NCBI RefSeq assembly: GCF_001522545.3
Contig: NC_031769.1
Location: forward strand, 25,132,100 to 25,196,099
Length of the DNA: 64,000 nt
Direction of reading: 5' to 3'
Source of the DNA: Parus major
Taxonomy: Eukaryota > Chordata > Aves > Passeriformes > Paridae
Shown: piece after piece, positions 49,101 to 60,474 of the stretch
Layout: each line of letters starts with the position of its first letter
Numbering within the stretch: position 1 is the stretch's first letter
Program-made: the position numbers and the translations under genes
The notes under the pieces: generated by a model
Told to the model about the DNA's origin: nothing
What the model saw: only the letters and a program-made list of their open reading frames with translations
Databases searched by the model: none

Positions 49101-51827
49101 GTGCAAAAGAAAGATTTCAACTTAGTCTGCCCTAAAAAAAAGGAGGTGTCACTTTTTTTTTTCAAATAACAGGTCTTTCAGAAACTGTAACCTATCAACA
49201 CTTTTTTTTCTGGGGAAACTGGAAACTCATCTGATTTTTCTCTCTCACATACTGAAAAATGAAATCAGAGATGTATCACTCAGCTGAATTCAGCATCAGG
49301 GTGAGACTGATGCTGAAACCATGGAACTAGTTCAGATCGTTCTTGTTTTAATTGAAAAAAATCTCAAAACTGTTTTGAAGCCCTTGAACCTGAAACTAAA
49401 GTGAACAGCAGCAACTATTCATTATCAGTTCTGAGCATACACTGACCCAAAAACTAACGCCCTGTCCAAATGCTATCTTCTTAACATCTGGTGGCAGTTT
49501 CAGCCAACATGGTCTTACTGTGGCACCTTTTATTCTCTCATGTCAGCTAAATATGTTCATTACGAGCTTTGGGGCCTGGGAGTTTCTGAGGAAAACTGGT
49601 TTTGAATTAATTTATCAGTCACAGCTGTTTAAGTAGAGTTGTTCCAAGTGGGAGGGAGTTTACTGCTCCTTCCTCTTTATGTTGTTAACATAAATAGCCC
49701 TAAGGAATTTAAAATATGTGCTCCTTGGTATCAAGTCACAACTTGTGCAATGAGGGGTAAATAATACTAGGATAATCCTTATGTTGGGGATTGTAGTGTG
49801 AGTCATCTGACTATAAGGAGGGACAGACCGGACTTTAAATAGTAAGTAGAATAAACTTAATTTCTTCCATTACTGAAGATACAGCTTTTATTATCTTAAA
49901 TAATATCTTTCAAAGTTTTATAAGTTATGCATGTTTTTATGTGTTTTTGAAGTTAGTGAGCATCATTAAGGCCTACTTCTCAGAGCTGTGTGCCTCACCT
50001 ATAAGCCAAGATGTTAAGAATTCCTTCACAAGTAGCCTTGGCTTTCCAGGGCACTCTCTAGAATATCTGGTAAATAAATGTTAATTAGCTTGAATGGATT
50101 CACTCACAGGTGTAACAAAACGGGAACCAAACCAAAAAATTAATGGGCATTTGTTCTCTTTAGGTGTTTGTGAGTTGCAATTTCTGTGGAAAATCAATCT
50201 CTTACAGCTGTTCAGCTATTCCTCATCAGGGGCGAGGTTTTAGCCAATATGGGGTCAGCGGTTCACCAACCAAGTCAAAAGTTACAAGCTGTCCTGGTTG
50301 CCGTAAGCCCCTTCCCCGCTGTGCACTTTGCTTGATAAACATGGGAACACCAGTTTCCAGCTGTCCAGGTATGACACAGTGGGTTTTAGTTATTCAGCTA
50401 CAGTACTAATTAGAGGCCAAATTAGCAGGTCCTATTGAGAGATCTTCTGTTGCACTTTTTTTCCTATGTGCTTATACTGCAAATATTCATAATTTTGAAG
50501 GGAGAGGGACCAAAATTGAGAACTTGTTTACATTCCATCTAATTTTTTGATGAAATCTTTGTTTCAGTTCTTAAGGGTCAGACGGTATGCATGGCTACTT
50601 GGTTCTTGCAGTTTTCCATGAGATTGTCAGTGAAATTCCATGGTTGGACAGATTTAAAGATCCAAGTATTGTGGGGATCAGTATTGTGACTGAAAGAAAT
50701 GGGGAATGCATTTTCTTGAGATGAATTGTAGGCATGCTACACAAATCTCTGAATGTAAATGAATTTTTAGCTGGAAGAGGAAGAGAGGTGTGGTGTACTT
50801 TCTGTTACTAAATGCCTTTGGCTTGGCATTATATAATGTCTAAATGAAAAGGATTTTGACATATTTTTAAGTCAGTCTTATTACAGAGCCATGAACAGCT
50901 GTAGAGTTGTCATGTTTATTTACCTCTTCTCATTCTCACTGATCTTTGTTATGACTTTTATATTGTACTTGTTCCAATTCATAACTTAGATTTTTGTTGA
51001 TTTTTTTTTTCTAAAGCAGAAGATTTCATGTGCAGCATAACAGGCCTATAATTCACTGGAATATAAATCAATTGATAAGGCATAAATCACCATTGAAGGA
51101 GATTCTGTTTGTAAAACTTGCTTAATATGCAAGTTTAGCATATCTCTAAGATGTGAAGCTACAGCTTTGCAGTCTAATTCTTTTTTGGCATTCTTCCAGG
51201 TCTTAATATTTTTACTGACTTCTATTTTAAAATCAGGGTGTTTTTTCACATACTATTATTAATTTCAAAATTGTTTTAATGGTGTTGCTGGGACTGAAAT
51301 ATAAATGAAGCGTAGTGATTTACAGCCATATTTGTGGGGGTGGGTTTGCCTCTGGACAGGAGGATCCAAGTCAGATGAAAAAGTGGATCTTAGCAAGGAC
51401 AAGAAGTTAGCCCAGTTCAACAACTGGTTTACTTGGTGTCACAACTGTAGGCATGGTGGACATGCTGGTCATATGCTGAGCTGGTTCAGGTAAGTTGATG
51501 CTAAAATTTTGTTATGTCACATGTGTGTTCTGCACTGAGTAGAACATGTCTCCTTCCTTGTATCTATCATTATAAAGTTTAAGTAATAAAACTGAACTAT
51601 ATACTGAGTTTTTCTGAAATTCTATAACTCTGCACGTAGTTAAATGTATAACTGCAAAATTATTTTACCTGGTTTTTTTTTTTTCTGTTTTTTTGTTTTT
51701 TGTTTTTTTTTTTTGGCTGCTGTTATTTAGGGACCATACTGAGTGCCCAGTTTCTGCCTGCTCTTGTAAGTGTATGCAGCTGGATACAACAGGGAATCTC
51801 GTTCCAGCAGAGACTGTCCAGGCATAA
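41897..51827 (+). CDS. MIOS: MIOS, GATOR2 complex subunit (WD40 and zinc-binding C terminus), complete, 10 coding exons
   Basis: MIOS is part of GATOR2 (with WDR24, WDR59, SEH1L and SEC13), which relays amino-acid sufficiency to mTORC1 at the lysosome by countering GATOR1. The exons join to 877 codons plus stop; human MIOS is 875. The start [20 protein letters not shown] is the family start. The N-terminal half is a WD40 propeller (residues about 1-390, e.g. [31 protein letters not shown]). The middle is an alpha-solenoid (e.g. [12 protein letters not shown]). The C terminus has Cys/His pairs of zinc-finger/RING type: [29 protein letters not shown] and a Cys-rich tail ending ETVQA. All phases fit only if the first coding intron is AT-AC. 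Confidence 0.98.
43194..43390 (+). other. MIOS: MIOS AT-AC (U12-type) intron, 197 nt
   Basis: Starts ATATCCTTT, the U12 AT-AC donor consensus, and ends AC (GAAAATAC|TTATGAAG). A branch-site-like TTCCTATAC lies at 43372-43380, about 10 nt before the end. No GT-AG pair gives the conserved protein. Confidence 0.88.
43391..43489 (+). CDS. MIOS: MIOS coding exon 3
   Basis: 99 nt: [12 protein letters not shown] ... [10 protein letters not shown]. Ends in phase 1 at TTGG|GTAAGA. Confidence 0.93.
44383..44640 (+). CDS. MIOS: MIOS coding exon 4
   Basis: 258 nt after acceptor CATTTCTAG: ... [19 protein letters not shown] ... [19 protein letters not shown]. The first 30 codons are its least conserved part. 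Donor AAAG|GTGTGT. Confidence 0.95.
45478..45647 (+). CDS. MIOS: MIOS coding exon 5
   Basis: 170 nt: [18 protein letters not shown] ... [14 protein letters not shown]. Acceptor AAATCAG, donor CTG|GTGAGT. Confidence 0.96.
47252..47317 (+). CDS. MIOS: MIOS coding exon 6
   Basis: 66 nt: [20 protein letters not shown] plus AQ. Acceptor CTCTAAAG, donor CAG|GTAGGT. Confidence 0.95.
47932..48090 (+). CDS. MIOS: MIOS coding exon 7
   Basis: 159 nt: [20 protein letters not shown] ... [15 protein letters not shown]. Donor CAG|GTGAAT. Confidence 0.96.
48841..48993 (+). CDS. MIOS: MIOS coding exon 8
   Basis: 153 nt: [20 protein letters not shown] ... [12 protein letters not shown]. Acceptor CTACTTTAG, donor CAG|GTAAAT. 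Confidence 0.96.
50164..50368 (+). CDS. MIOS: MIOS coding exon 9 (zinc-binding region)
   Basis: 205 nt: [20 protein letters not shown] ... [19 protein letters not shown] ... SSCP. Several CxxC pairs. Ends in phase 1 at CCAG|GTATGA. Confidence 0.97.
51360..51489 (+). CDS. MIOS: MIOS coding exon 10
   Basis: 130 nt: [20 protein letters not shown] ... [18 protein letters not shown]. Acceptor CTGGACAG, phase-2 donor CAG|GTAAGT. Confidence 0.96.
51731..51827 (+). CDS. MIOS: MIOS coding exon 11 (stop codon exon)
   Basis: 97 nt: [20 protein letters not shown] ... LVPAETVQA then TAA at 51825-51827. The acceptor TTATTTAG follows a 45-nt, nearly pure T tract. Confidence 0.95.
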
Positions 51828-53525
51828 ATACTGTTAGAAAATGTGTGACTCTCCAATGGGTGTCCATCATAGTCTAAACAGATATTTTAGACAAAGGTAA
51901 TTTGTGACTTACTGTGAAAAAATAAACTGCTATCGAAGTAGTAAAATGACGTGTGTATGACTGTGCTTGGTAGAAACAGGTATTCCTGAAATGAGCCTCT
52001 AGGTACAGTGTGTGGCCCTTATTCAAAGGACTGAAGAAAAGGACTCCTGGAATTGTGGATTCTTTGGATTTGCTAAAATCCAAAGAAGACCTTTATTAAA
52101 AAAGTTTTCAGGATAATGCTGGTTGGTCCCAAAGCTGAGTCTATACGCTGTGAAAGCAGACCTTCAAAATAAACACTTGAAGGAAAGATGACAAAGTGAT
52201 GCTGTGGATTCCTCTGTTCATTGTTTGATCACTCTTTTGTATGCAAATGATCATTTGTTTCCTTGTAAGTTTATGCAAAGTGCCACTGCTAACTGTCTTC
52301 TTAAGAATTTATTTTAAAGAAAAATCAATTTCTTTCTGTTTCCAGGTTTTGTTGATAGTAAAGCAATGTCTTTGCAATTCAAGTTCTTACTTAACTAGGC
52401 TACATATCTAGCTGCTGCAAATTTTAATGCTAAAGAGTTTGGGGGCTTTCTCTGCTAGGGATGACTGTATCCTAGAGAAGAGTTCCCCGAGAAGTCATGG
52501 GACTGTTTCAGTGCAGAGTGCAGGTAAACTACAGGAGGTTGTATCTGATGAATTTTAAACTTAGTACTGTGAAGATCTGAAATCTCAAGGACTGGAGATT
52601 GTAAATACCTAAGTTTTAAACAGAGCGCAGAGTTTTGACTAGAAAAATATTTGAAGACTGAGATAATCAGCATTTCCCTGTAATTCTGAAATATACTGGG
52701 CAGTGTGGAATCAAACTGTATAAATCCTGCTTCTGGTTACTAGTGGGCACCCATCTGCTCCCAGTTTTAAGTAATTGATCAGAGTACTTCTAGATGTGTT
52801 ACCAGCTGGAATTAAGGTTCTTTATTAACTTGAGAGAGCATCAATGATATTTTGCTAATACTGTGCTAGAAGCTAATTGGTATTGTTGTCCTTGACTTTG
52901 TAGGCAACAAAATTCACATAAATTAGGGAAAAAAACCAAACCTGTTTTAAGGTGATGTGATAATAACATCAGTTTACTTGGTGTGTGTTTATTTACCGTA
53001 TATGAGTTATTCAACACTTGTGTGCTATGAAATACTAAATGGAATGCTAGCAATAAACTGGTACTGTTTTTGCCAGGACTGTGAAAATTGGTGTTTTAAA
53101 GAGAATATATTGTAATATACCACTAGTTCTATATGCTCTAGTGTAGTTTCAAGAAGATAAAATGTGGAAATGTTTTCTGTGGATGTACAAGATTACATTC
53201 AGAACTTCGGGTTATATTTTCTGAGTTAGCATTAATGTTGTAATACATCTGCTGCATTTATTTTAATCTAAAATTGGCAAAGATCGTTTTTTAAGTTAAA
53301 AATCTAAGAGGTACTTGATATTTCTAGGCATGGGAAAGCAGGTTTTTTTGTTTGTTTGTTTTTTTTTTAGAATATTTATTTCTCTTTCCAGTATTTTTGC
53401 ACACTTCACATTGCTGTTGAAGAGCTCTTCAAAATGTTCTCCATTTATATATGTAAACTGGGGCTTACTGTATGATACCCTATTTATATAAATACAGGCA
53501 ATAAAGGTTTTGGTTTATGTAAATG
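51828..53525 (+). other. MIOS: MIOS 3' UTR
   Basis: Non-coding and AT-rich. AATAAA signals occur at several places (near 51921, 52168, 53053). The one at 53500-53505 is followed by a GT/T-rich element and is the likely main site. Earlier signals could give shorter 3' UTRs. Confidence 0.65.
53500..53505 (+). terminator. Likely MIOS polyadenylation signal
   Basis: AATAAA in GGCAATAAAGGTTTTGG, with TGTTTGTTTTTTATTCTTGTGT about 45 nt downstream. Confidence 0.6.
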
Positions 53526-55940
53526 AGGATTGGTAAGTGTCAAGTGTTTGTTTTTTATTCTTGTGTAGTAACATTTAGTAAATTTTCCTGATAATTTCCA
53601 TGTGGAGGTGAATGCAACTATCAACATATAGTGTCTCCTTTTCTCATATGAAGAAAATTTATCTATAATGTTTTCAACTTGACTATAACTGTGTCAAATT
53701 CTATAGCGAAGTTAAATTACATGCTCACTTTAATACTCATATCTTTGCTAATGTTTTGGATTATGAATGTGCATATTCTGGCACTGAGTTTTGGCTGTTG
53801 CAATTATTATTCAGGCTTTCAGGTCAGTAGTTACACTATTTGCAAAATTTACAAAGCAAGAGCTGTAAGAGCTTTTTTAATTTCCAGACTTTTTTTGCTT
53901 GTTTTGTTTTTAAATTAATAAAACTCATTTTTGGGGTGATTTCTTGTTTTCTAACAAAAAGTATAGCTACACTCATTTTATTAGATGCAGTTATTTTTTT
54001 GTTTCCTCAATCTCAGCTCAACTCTGAAGGTGTCCTTGCATGCTAAAATGTTTTGATCCTGTGGCTCATACTGATTACATTTCATTGTTGCCATTTTGTT
54101 AGATGCTCCAGCCTTGCAGCCCTTCCTTGATTAAGCACAAGCACTTTATCATCACACACACGGGCTCCTTGCTCACGACCACCACACGAGTTGTGCACAT
54201 GTCCATGCCCAAGCTAGGACAGCAGAGCAGGCAAGCAGGTTCTGTCAAGAGCCCAGTAAAAAGGTACCAAGTCTCAGAAGTCAGTCATGGGTGTAGTGGG
54301 AGCAGTCTTGTTCCAAATAGTGTGAACTTCTAGAAGTCTGCTCCAATGACAACATTCACTTCACCTCTCCCAGGTTCCACCATTCATCACCCTCCTGTCT
54401 TCCCAAAGAAGCCACCAGCTCCTCTTCATGCCTTCCCTTACTGGCTTTAGTGACATCCCTCTCTGGTGTTTATGATTCAGTTGTCCTGATGCCTCCCCTT
54501 TGCTCAGTGTCCCACGAAGCCCCTACTTCCCATTTTATTATCTGTGAGGTCTGGCAGTTTCTCACCTTTTGCTGTGTGTGGTGCCTGGGGCCCTGCTGAC
54601 CAGCAGGCCTAGCTGACAGCAGGCCCCATGGTTGTGTCTTTCCCTTGGAATCTGTGATGGCTGGCAATTTGCCACATGGAAATGTAGGAAATTATGCTGA
54701 TAACTGCATATATGACCTGAGCACTACTCTTAAAATGAAGAACGTTTTATAGTTCCTTGCACTGCTGTCTGGTTTGTACAGATGTAGCCAGGGTAGGCCA
54801 TTTATTCACACAGCCTGGTAGGCTGTAGAGAAGCAGAATCAAAAGCGTGTAATGGAAGCTTTTAGTTGTATAAAGCTTGCCCAACCACCTCTCACTGCTG
54901 TAGGACTGCATGAACAAGAAGAGTCTTGACTCTCAAAAGGAAACCAGCATTTCCCACTTGGTGTGTTCAAATTTCCCCTCACAAGACCTCATAGCTCAGG
55001 CTGGTCTCTGAAGTGCTAAAGCCACCTAGTGGCAGGCTGCTCCACTGGGCACGGGTACCTAACGTTTTACAGAGTATATGTACACATACAAAACACCGAT
55101 TTTCTAAAGCAGAATAGAGCAAAATAGTTTTAAATGTTAGGAAAATATGCATGCAATTATTAAGAATGACATTTGATTCTACTGAGCGCTTAACTAGTGG
55201 TGATAGACAGGGCATGGTATTGTGCCACGTGGATCTTGTGTTCTGTTTGCTGTATGAGACTACTTCCTACTTCAGAAGGCCTCCTTCCCAGTGAAAGTAA
55301 CTGTGTCACTGTCTTGTAGGTGGGGAGGGAGAAAAAAATAGATCCTCTGTTAACTTGATCATCCCTCCAGTTTGTAGTAAGTTCAAAGTCTAAGTTTTTG
55401 AAACATACTCCTTGACTGAAAAAAGAGATGTCTACAAGTAAGCACAAAGCTAGCAGTCTTATTAAGGCACTAAATCTAACTACTAAACCTAAAATCTGTT
55501 TGTACAAAAGTTTAATGAACATGGCTATGGTTTACTTAAAATACTTTGAAATACTTTATTAATTCCCAGAGAATATTTCTAAGGTTCAATTTTACTTTAA
55601 ATGTGTTACCTCAAGTGATGCAAAAATTTTGCTAAGTGTTGTAAGTAGCCTGGATAGTAACAAAACTGGGGACTGTTGGAAGTTCCTGTGGTTAGTCACC
55701 ATGAAAAGCTGGCTGAATCCTGCTACTGCTGCTTAGACTCCAACCAAGAATAAAGGCTGTGATGGGACTTCAACTGTGCTTGAAGCCCCCAAGTGTAATT
55801 AGACATCTTGCAAGTGTTCAGAATCAGTGCAAAGGCAAGAACCTTGCACACCACTTTGTTAGATTTAACTGTGTCAGGTAAAACAGAACAGGAGTCACGA
55901 CATATCACTGAAAATAGCACTCATATAATGCTGACACGAA
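53526..55940. other. Intergenic region between convergent MIOS and RPA3
   Basis: No gene recognised. A moderately GC-richer patch (54.1-54.7 kb) has open frames on both strands but no familiar protein. No CR1 or LTR seen. Confidence 0.55.
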
Positions 55941-56400
55941 TGGTTAAATGCAGTGAATTTTTTTATTGGTGAAGATATCATTCTCAAGATGCAAAATACT
56001 CCCCATTCAATAATTTTATATCAAAGCACATTAAATAAAAAAAGCACTGTATTGAAACCCCACCAAATTTTTTCCATACAAGTTTCCTGTAATATATCCT
56101 AGAACCTCTACCAATTAGAAAAGGATACTTACAGAATTTGAGTTTCTGACAAGTCTGATTTTGCAAGAAAACACTCCTCATAGATGTGAAAGGGTTAAAT
56201 ATATACAGTGAGACATTCTCATTTGTTTTCCTTGCTGAATAAATACATTTTTGAAGAACATACTCTCCATAGGCAATACTTAGCACATGTAACAGTGTCT
56301 TTTCAGTATATTTGTTGAAAATAAATGCAACTGTTACTATGCTGCCAGACAAGAAACCACTGTTGTCTGCTCTGAAGTCCTAAATATATGCTAATAAAAA
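55940..56400 (-). other. RPA3: RPA3 3' UTR with polyadenylation signal at 55962-55967
   Basis: Minus-strand AATAAA (plus-strand TTTATT) at 55962-55967 lies about 435 nt after the stop codon. The cleavage point near 55940 is estimated. Confidence 0.55.
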
Positions 56401-56483
56401 TCAAGTGTTCCTGCCAGTACCAAACGGGAAGTATTCAGGGAATTCATGAATAATTTTTAGTGCTTCATTGTAGAGTTCCAGAT
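56401..56483 (-). CDS. RPA3: RPA3 coding exon 4 (stop codon exon)
   Basis: 83 nt: [20 protein letters not shown] then FGTGRNT and TGA (56401-56403). Acceptor CTTTTTCAG. The last seven residues differ from mammals. Confidence 0.95.
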
Positions 56484-59338
56484 CTGAAAAAGGGCAAAGA
56501 AAATCGTTATAATGCATAAGCTCAAGTCACTGACAACATTCAAGTACTGCTTATTTTAAAACAGTAGTGCTGAGTGATCCCAGTCTCCCTCCAGCTCTCT
56601 CCCCTTTTCCCACAGCAGGAACACTCATTGCTTGTTTTCTGGAGGGTTACTTCTAAGCCTGCCAGCTGCACAACTACACAAGGTCCAGGGCAAGGTGAGA
56701 ACCACGCAGTCAGGAGTGGGAGAACAATCACGCCACAGCAATGATCTAGACTGGCTCCAACATTGAGTCACTCCCTACAGTTAAACCACTAAATTTGGTA
56801 CAGAACTTTTCACATGACACTCTTCTACACCCTTGTCCTTATCTGGCAGTTTGAAGAAAGACCTTCACTGTAAAATGGTAACTAGACTTTCCCTTCTTAT
56901 TGATTGAAGACAAGTTCAGAACTCAAAATTAATTTGCCATAATGTATATTCTTACTTACCAAATGAACTTTTATCTTCTCTGAACTGGACGTATGATGCA
57001 CACATGATGGTTGCCTGATTTGTTACTCTTCCTACCACTTCAATAACTCCTGAAATCTCCTCATCCAGCTAGAAAACATACCAAAGATGAAATTAGTAAC
57101 ACTAAATTAGCTGCTGCCTTTACTGCACAGCTAGGAATTCTCCACAACTGATGGTTTGTTCATGACAGATTGTGTTCCATGTCAAACAATACAGTACTAC
57201 GGAACAGCCCTGTCACCCTCCCCCACAAAAACCTTGATCCACTTGAAGATTTACAGGTTTTGTAATAGCTAATTCAATACCAACAAAAAAAAAAAAATAA
57301 CAAAGACACATCCAAGGAGAGATACTGGTTCATAAGTATATAAAACTGTGTCAATCAATGAACAGAGACTAATCTAGGACACAGAGAGAGAACAATTCTG
57401 ATTTTAATGCACTGCATTCAAACCTGTGTCAATTATAGAACTCTGTAAGAGTTAAGGAGGTATCACACATTCAAGAGAGCAGTTCCAGTATTCCACATTC
57501 AGGGGTATATCTAGAAATAATTTCTTAAGTAATCTGTCAGTAAGTGTTCAGAATATGAAGATACTGTCACTAATAAGCCTTTGGTTGAACAAAGGAAAAA
57601 AAGGCTAAAAATTATATCTTACACCAAAAAAATACAGCTTGAATGTTGTTTTTGTTTTTTAAGATACAAATTTTAACAGTGCAGTACTATTTTGGTAATG
57701 GTCTTCCAACATCTAAGTCTTCTGTAATAATTCCCTCCCCATAATTTTGGGGTCCTCTGTTGAAAAAAGGAATTGTGCATGCACAAATAGCAAAATATAT
57801 TGAAAGGGAAAAAAGTTAGAAAGCATTTTGATTAACAAATCTATTAGTTTCCCCACTGACACTGGGTGAACTGGAGAGATGAACCTGGACTACCTAGCCT
57901 CACTTTTTTTTGCACACACCAGCTTCTCCCAAGGCAGTAGAACACAGACTGAAGTGCCCAGCATTATAGCTTTGCATTTATGGAATTCAACCACTTATAC
58001 TGCTAGAGAAAATATTATAGAACCATTGGTCAGATGCTAACATCTGAATTTCTAACAACGCAAGGCAGGAAATGTTTTCACAAACTCAAGAAAGAGGTAA
58101 GAGACATTTTGTTGCAGTTTGACGTCAGCAATCTTCACATTTATAAGATAAAATTCTGCCAGATTTAACTGCATTTTTCATCAACAAGGACAGACTCGTC
58201 TTGAAAGACTGAAAGAGTACCATATACAGTTATTTCCCAAGGAAATGGCAAGGTTTCTCAGCGTTTAATAACTCATTTGGAGAAAAAGATGTAAATATAC
58301 ACATGCACTGAGTCAAGCTAGAGCATTTGCCATCACAATTAAAATAATTGTTTAATTACAGCACTTCTTGGTGAAAAAAAACAGAATCAGAAGAGAATGC
58401 TGAAATGTTATTCCTTTAGTGGTAGGTGGTAACAAAGGAAGCAGGATTTTTGTTCAGTAGTTCTAACTGTATCATACCCATTTCATTAATTGCTTGGGGT
58501 TTTTTTAAGAAAGAATGCTTCAAGCTAACTATGGAGTTTCCTGAAACACTATGACAAGTGTTCTAAGAAGATGTAGCAATGTTAAAAAAACTCTTGAAAA
58601 CACCATGTTCTTTTTGATAATAGAAGTGATAAGGAAATGGGAAGAAAGACAGAAGTTAAAATAATGCTAATAAACGTAGTGGAATATATTATACTGTGAA
58701 CAACTAATAGAGAGCCAAACAGGGATGTGCTGACAAGGAATGAGTTGTCTCTTAACACTAGCTGAAAATGGATGAAGACCAAGGCAGCTCATGGGTAAGA
58801 AGACTGCAGGTTAGCAAAAAGATACAAGAAAGAAAGGCAATGAAATACAGGTGGAAAAACTCAAAACATGGAAGGGATGTACAGGTTTCAGAAGAGACAG
58901 AATCTCGGGAATCCACAAGGGGCGACATCAAGTATTTCCAAAGCATTCCTTAACTTACAGGCTCGCTCAGCTCCACAGTCGTGTGCTTTCCGAGTCCGTC
59001 TGTAAGCACGAGAAGCTTCCCGCTAGGATGAATCTACAAAAGAATATTTAAGTCTAGAAAATACATTAGGCCTGTGCGCTCCCAAGGCATCTGGAAGCGC
59101 CACAGCTTTGGCCGCCTCAGCAGTTCTTTGCCTCAAAGATCCGGCCGCCTCCCGCCCTGCTCCGGCCTCCTGGAGCTGCCGAGCTGCCCGAGGGACGGCG
59201 CCAGCCCCGCTCCCAGACCCCGCCGAGCGCCCCGCGGACCTTCTCGACGCGCCCCACGAAGCAGACGGGCTGCCCGATGTGCTGCGCCAGCTGCCCCGTG
59301 GCGATGCGCGGCCGCGGCACCTCGTGGATGTCACCCAT
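56401..59338 (-). CDS. RPA3: RPA3, replication protein A 14 kDa subunit, complete, 4 coding exons
   Basis: Smallest subunit of the RPA heterotrimer, which coats single-stranded DNA in replication and repair in the nucleus; its OB fold and C-terminal helix hold RPA1 and RPA2 together. Four exons join in phase to 121 residues, the same length as human. Start [20 protein letters not shown] aligns with the human N terminus over 33 residues. Then [40 protein letters not shown] and the C-terminal helix [17 protein letters not shown]. The gene is tail to tail with MIOS and head to head with the CpG-island partner at 59.4 kb. Confidence 0.97.
56960..57068 (-). CDS. RPA3: RPA3 coding exon 3
   Basis: 109 nt: [20 protein letters not shown] ... 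[13 protein letters not shown] plus one base. Acceptor TTTTCTAG, donor TTTG|GTAAGT. Confidence 0.96.
57069..58958 (-). other. RPA3: RPA3 intron 2 (1.9 kb)
   Basis: AT-rich, with an A-run near 57285-57297. Nothing else recognised. Confidence 0.6.
58959..59033 (-). CDS. RPA3: RPA3 coding exon 2
   Basis: 75 nt: [20 protein letters not shown] plus ELSEP. Acceptor TTTTGTAG, donor CCT|GTAAGT. Confidence 0.95.
59240..59338 (-). CDS. RPA3: RPA3 coding exon 1
   Basis: 99 nt, 33 codons, ending [10 protein letters not shown]. The boundary is set by homology; the donor is AAG|GTCCGC, weak for a GT donor. The start codon context is GCCATGG-like (GGCCATGGGTG). Confidence 0.9.
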
Positions 59339-59399
59339 GGCCGGCGCCGCTTCCCGCCTTCCGCCGAGGGAGGGACGGGGCCCGGGAGCGGGGAGGCCG

Positions 59400-59451
59400 G
59401 GGCGGGACTTCCCCTCCGCCTGAGGCGACCCGGAAGCGGAGGCGGAGGTTG
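59400..59451 (+). other. UMAD1: Candidate non-coding exon 1 of UMAD1
   Basis: A plus-strand donor (GAGGTTG|GTGAGAG) at 59451/59452 sits directly right of the RPA3 start region. The left end is a guess. I found no UMAD1 coding exon in the window, so the coding part would lie beyond 64000. Named from synteny only. Confidence 0.35.
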
Positions 59452-59689
59452 GTGAGAGCGGCGGCGGAGGCAGCGGGAGGGTGGGTGACGGAGGGGCGGC
59501 TGTCGATGCTGCCGCGGCGGGGAGGGCGGCGGGGCCGAGCCCCGGGGAGTCCGGGGGAACCGGCCGTCAGCTTCTAGCCTTGTCCTATCATTTAATCCTT
59601 TTAAATCGCCCCGTATTTCCCCTACCCGGCGTTTTCCCTCTCCCTTCAGATACTGGTTCCGCTCAGGTGTAATTTGGCACCGTGCCCTG

Positions 59690-60262
59690 GCAGCCAAGAG
59701 GGCGAAAGGCGTCCTGGGGCGCGTCACGCACAGTGCAAACAGAGGCGATTATCCCGCTGTAGTCAGCGCTGGTGTGGCCTCACCTGGAATATCGAGCAGT
59801 TCTGGGCTCCACAGCTACATCCAGAGGAGGGAATCAAAGCTGTTGAAGGCAGTGTCCTGTGAGAAACAGCTAAGGACTTCGGGTTTACCTAGTTCGGGAA
59901 AAGGAGGCTGAGGGTTGTCCTTATCATCCTACGGCTTCCTGAGGAGGGGAAGTGAAGACGACATGCTTATTTCTTATCCCTGGTATCCACTGGATATCCC
60001 AGGGTACGCGGGAATGATTCAAAGCTGCACCTGAAGAGGTTTAGGTTGAACATCAGGAAGCATTTATTTTCTGAGAGGGTGGTCAAACACTGGAAGAAGC
60101 TTTCTAGAGAGGTGGTCGATGCCCCAAGCTTGTCAGCGTTTAAGAGGCATTTGGACAATGCCCTAATAACATGCTTTAGCTTCTGATCGTCCCTGAAGTG
60201 ATCAGGCAGTTGGACCAGAGAATCATTGTAGATTCTTTCCAACTGAGCTATTCTGTTAATTT
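59690..60262 (+). mobile_element. CR1 LINE 3'-end fragment
   Basis: Sense CR1 blocks: GTGTGGCCTCACCTGGAATA, GAGGTTTAGGTTGAACATCA, and the end GATTCTTTCCAACTGAGCTA TTCTG. Broken by stops and non-coding. Confidence 0.85.
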
Positions 60263-60474
60263 AATTTTATTTCATTGTTGAAATTGAGCTGGTACTCAGT
60301 CTCCAGGTTTAGAACAACTGATGGATGTAATACAAATACAGCATCTGAACATGGCACTTGCCATGCATCTTGCCTTTTTCCCAATCGATCCCTGGCATGG
60401 AGAGGTTCCTTCCAGTTGTTCTTGTGGCAAAGGCAACTCACATATCCCAATCTGCATGTGATTTGGTGTTGCCA

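Larger units (their letters stand above)
59080..59580. promoter_or_regulatory. CpG island, probable two-way promoter of RPA3 (minus) and UMAD1 (plus)
   Basis: Dense CpG and GC, no TATA box. It covers RPA3 exon 1 and extends right. An ETS-like ACCCGGAAGCGG lies near 59428-59439. In mammals RPA3 and UMAD1 (once called RPA3 antisense) are divergent neighbours, which supports a shared promoter here. Confidence 0.7.

Noticed and set aside
54103..54667. Open frames in the MIOS-RPA3 intergenic region
   Set aside because: No domain and overlapping on both strands; the GC-richer patch alone is not evidence of a gene.
59023..59727. 234-codon minus-strand and 167-codon plus-strand frames at the RPA3 CpG island
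   Set aside because: Shadow frames of RPA3 exon 1 and CpG-rich sequence; composition is Arg/Pro/Ser-rich and there is no recognisable domain.
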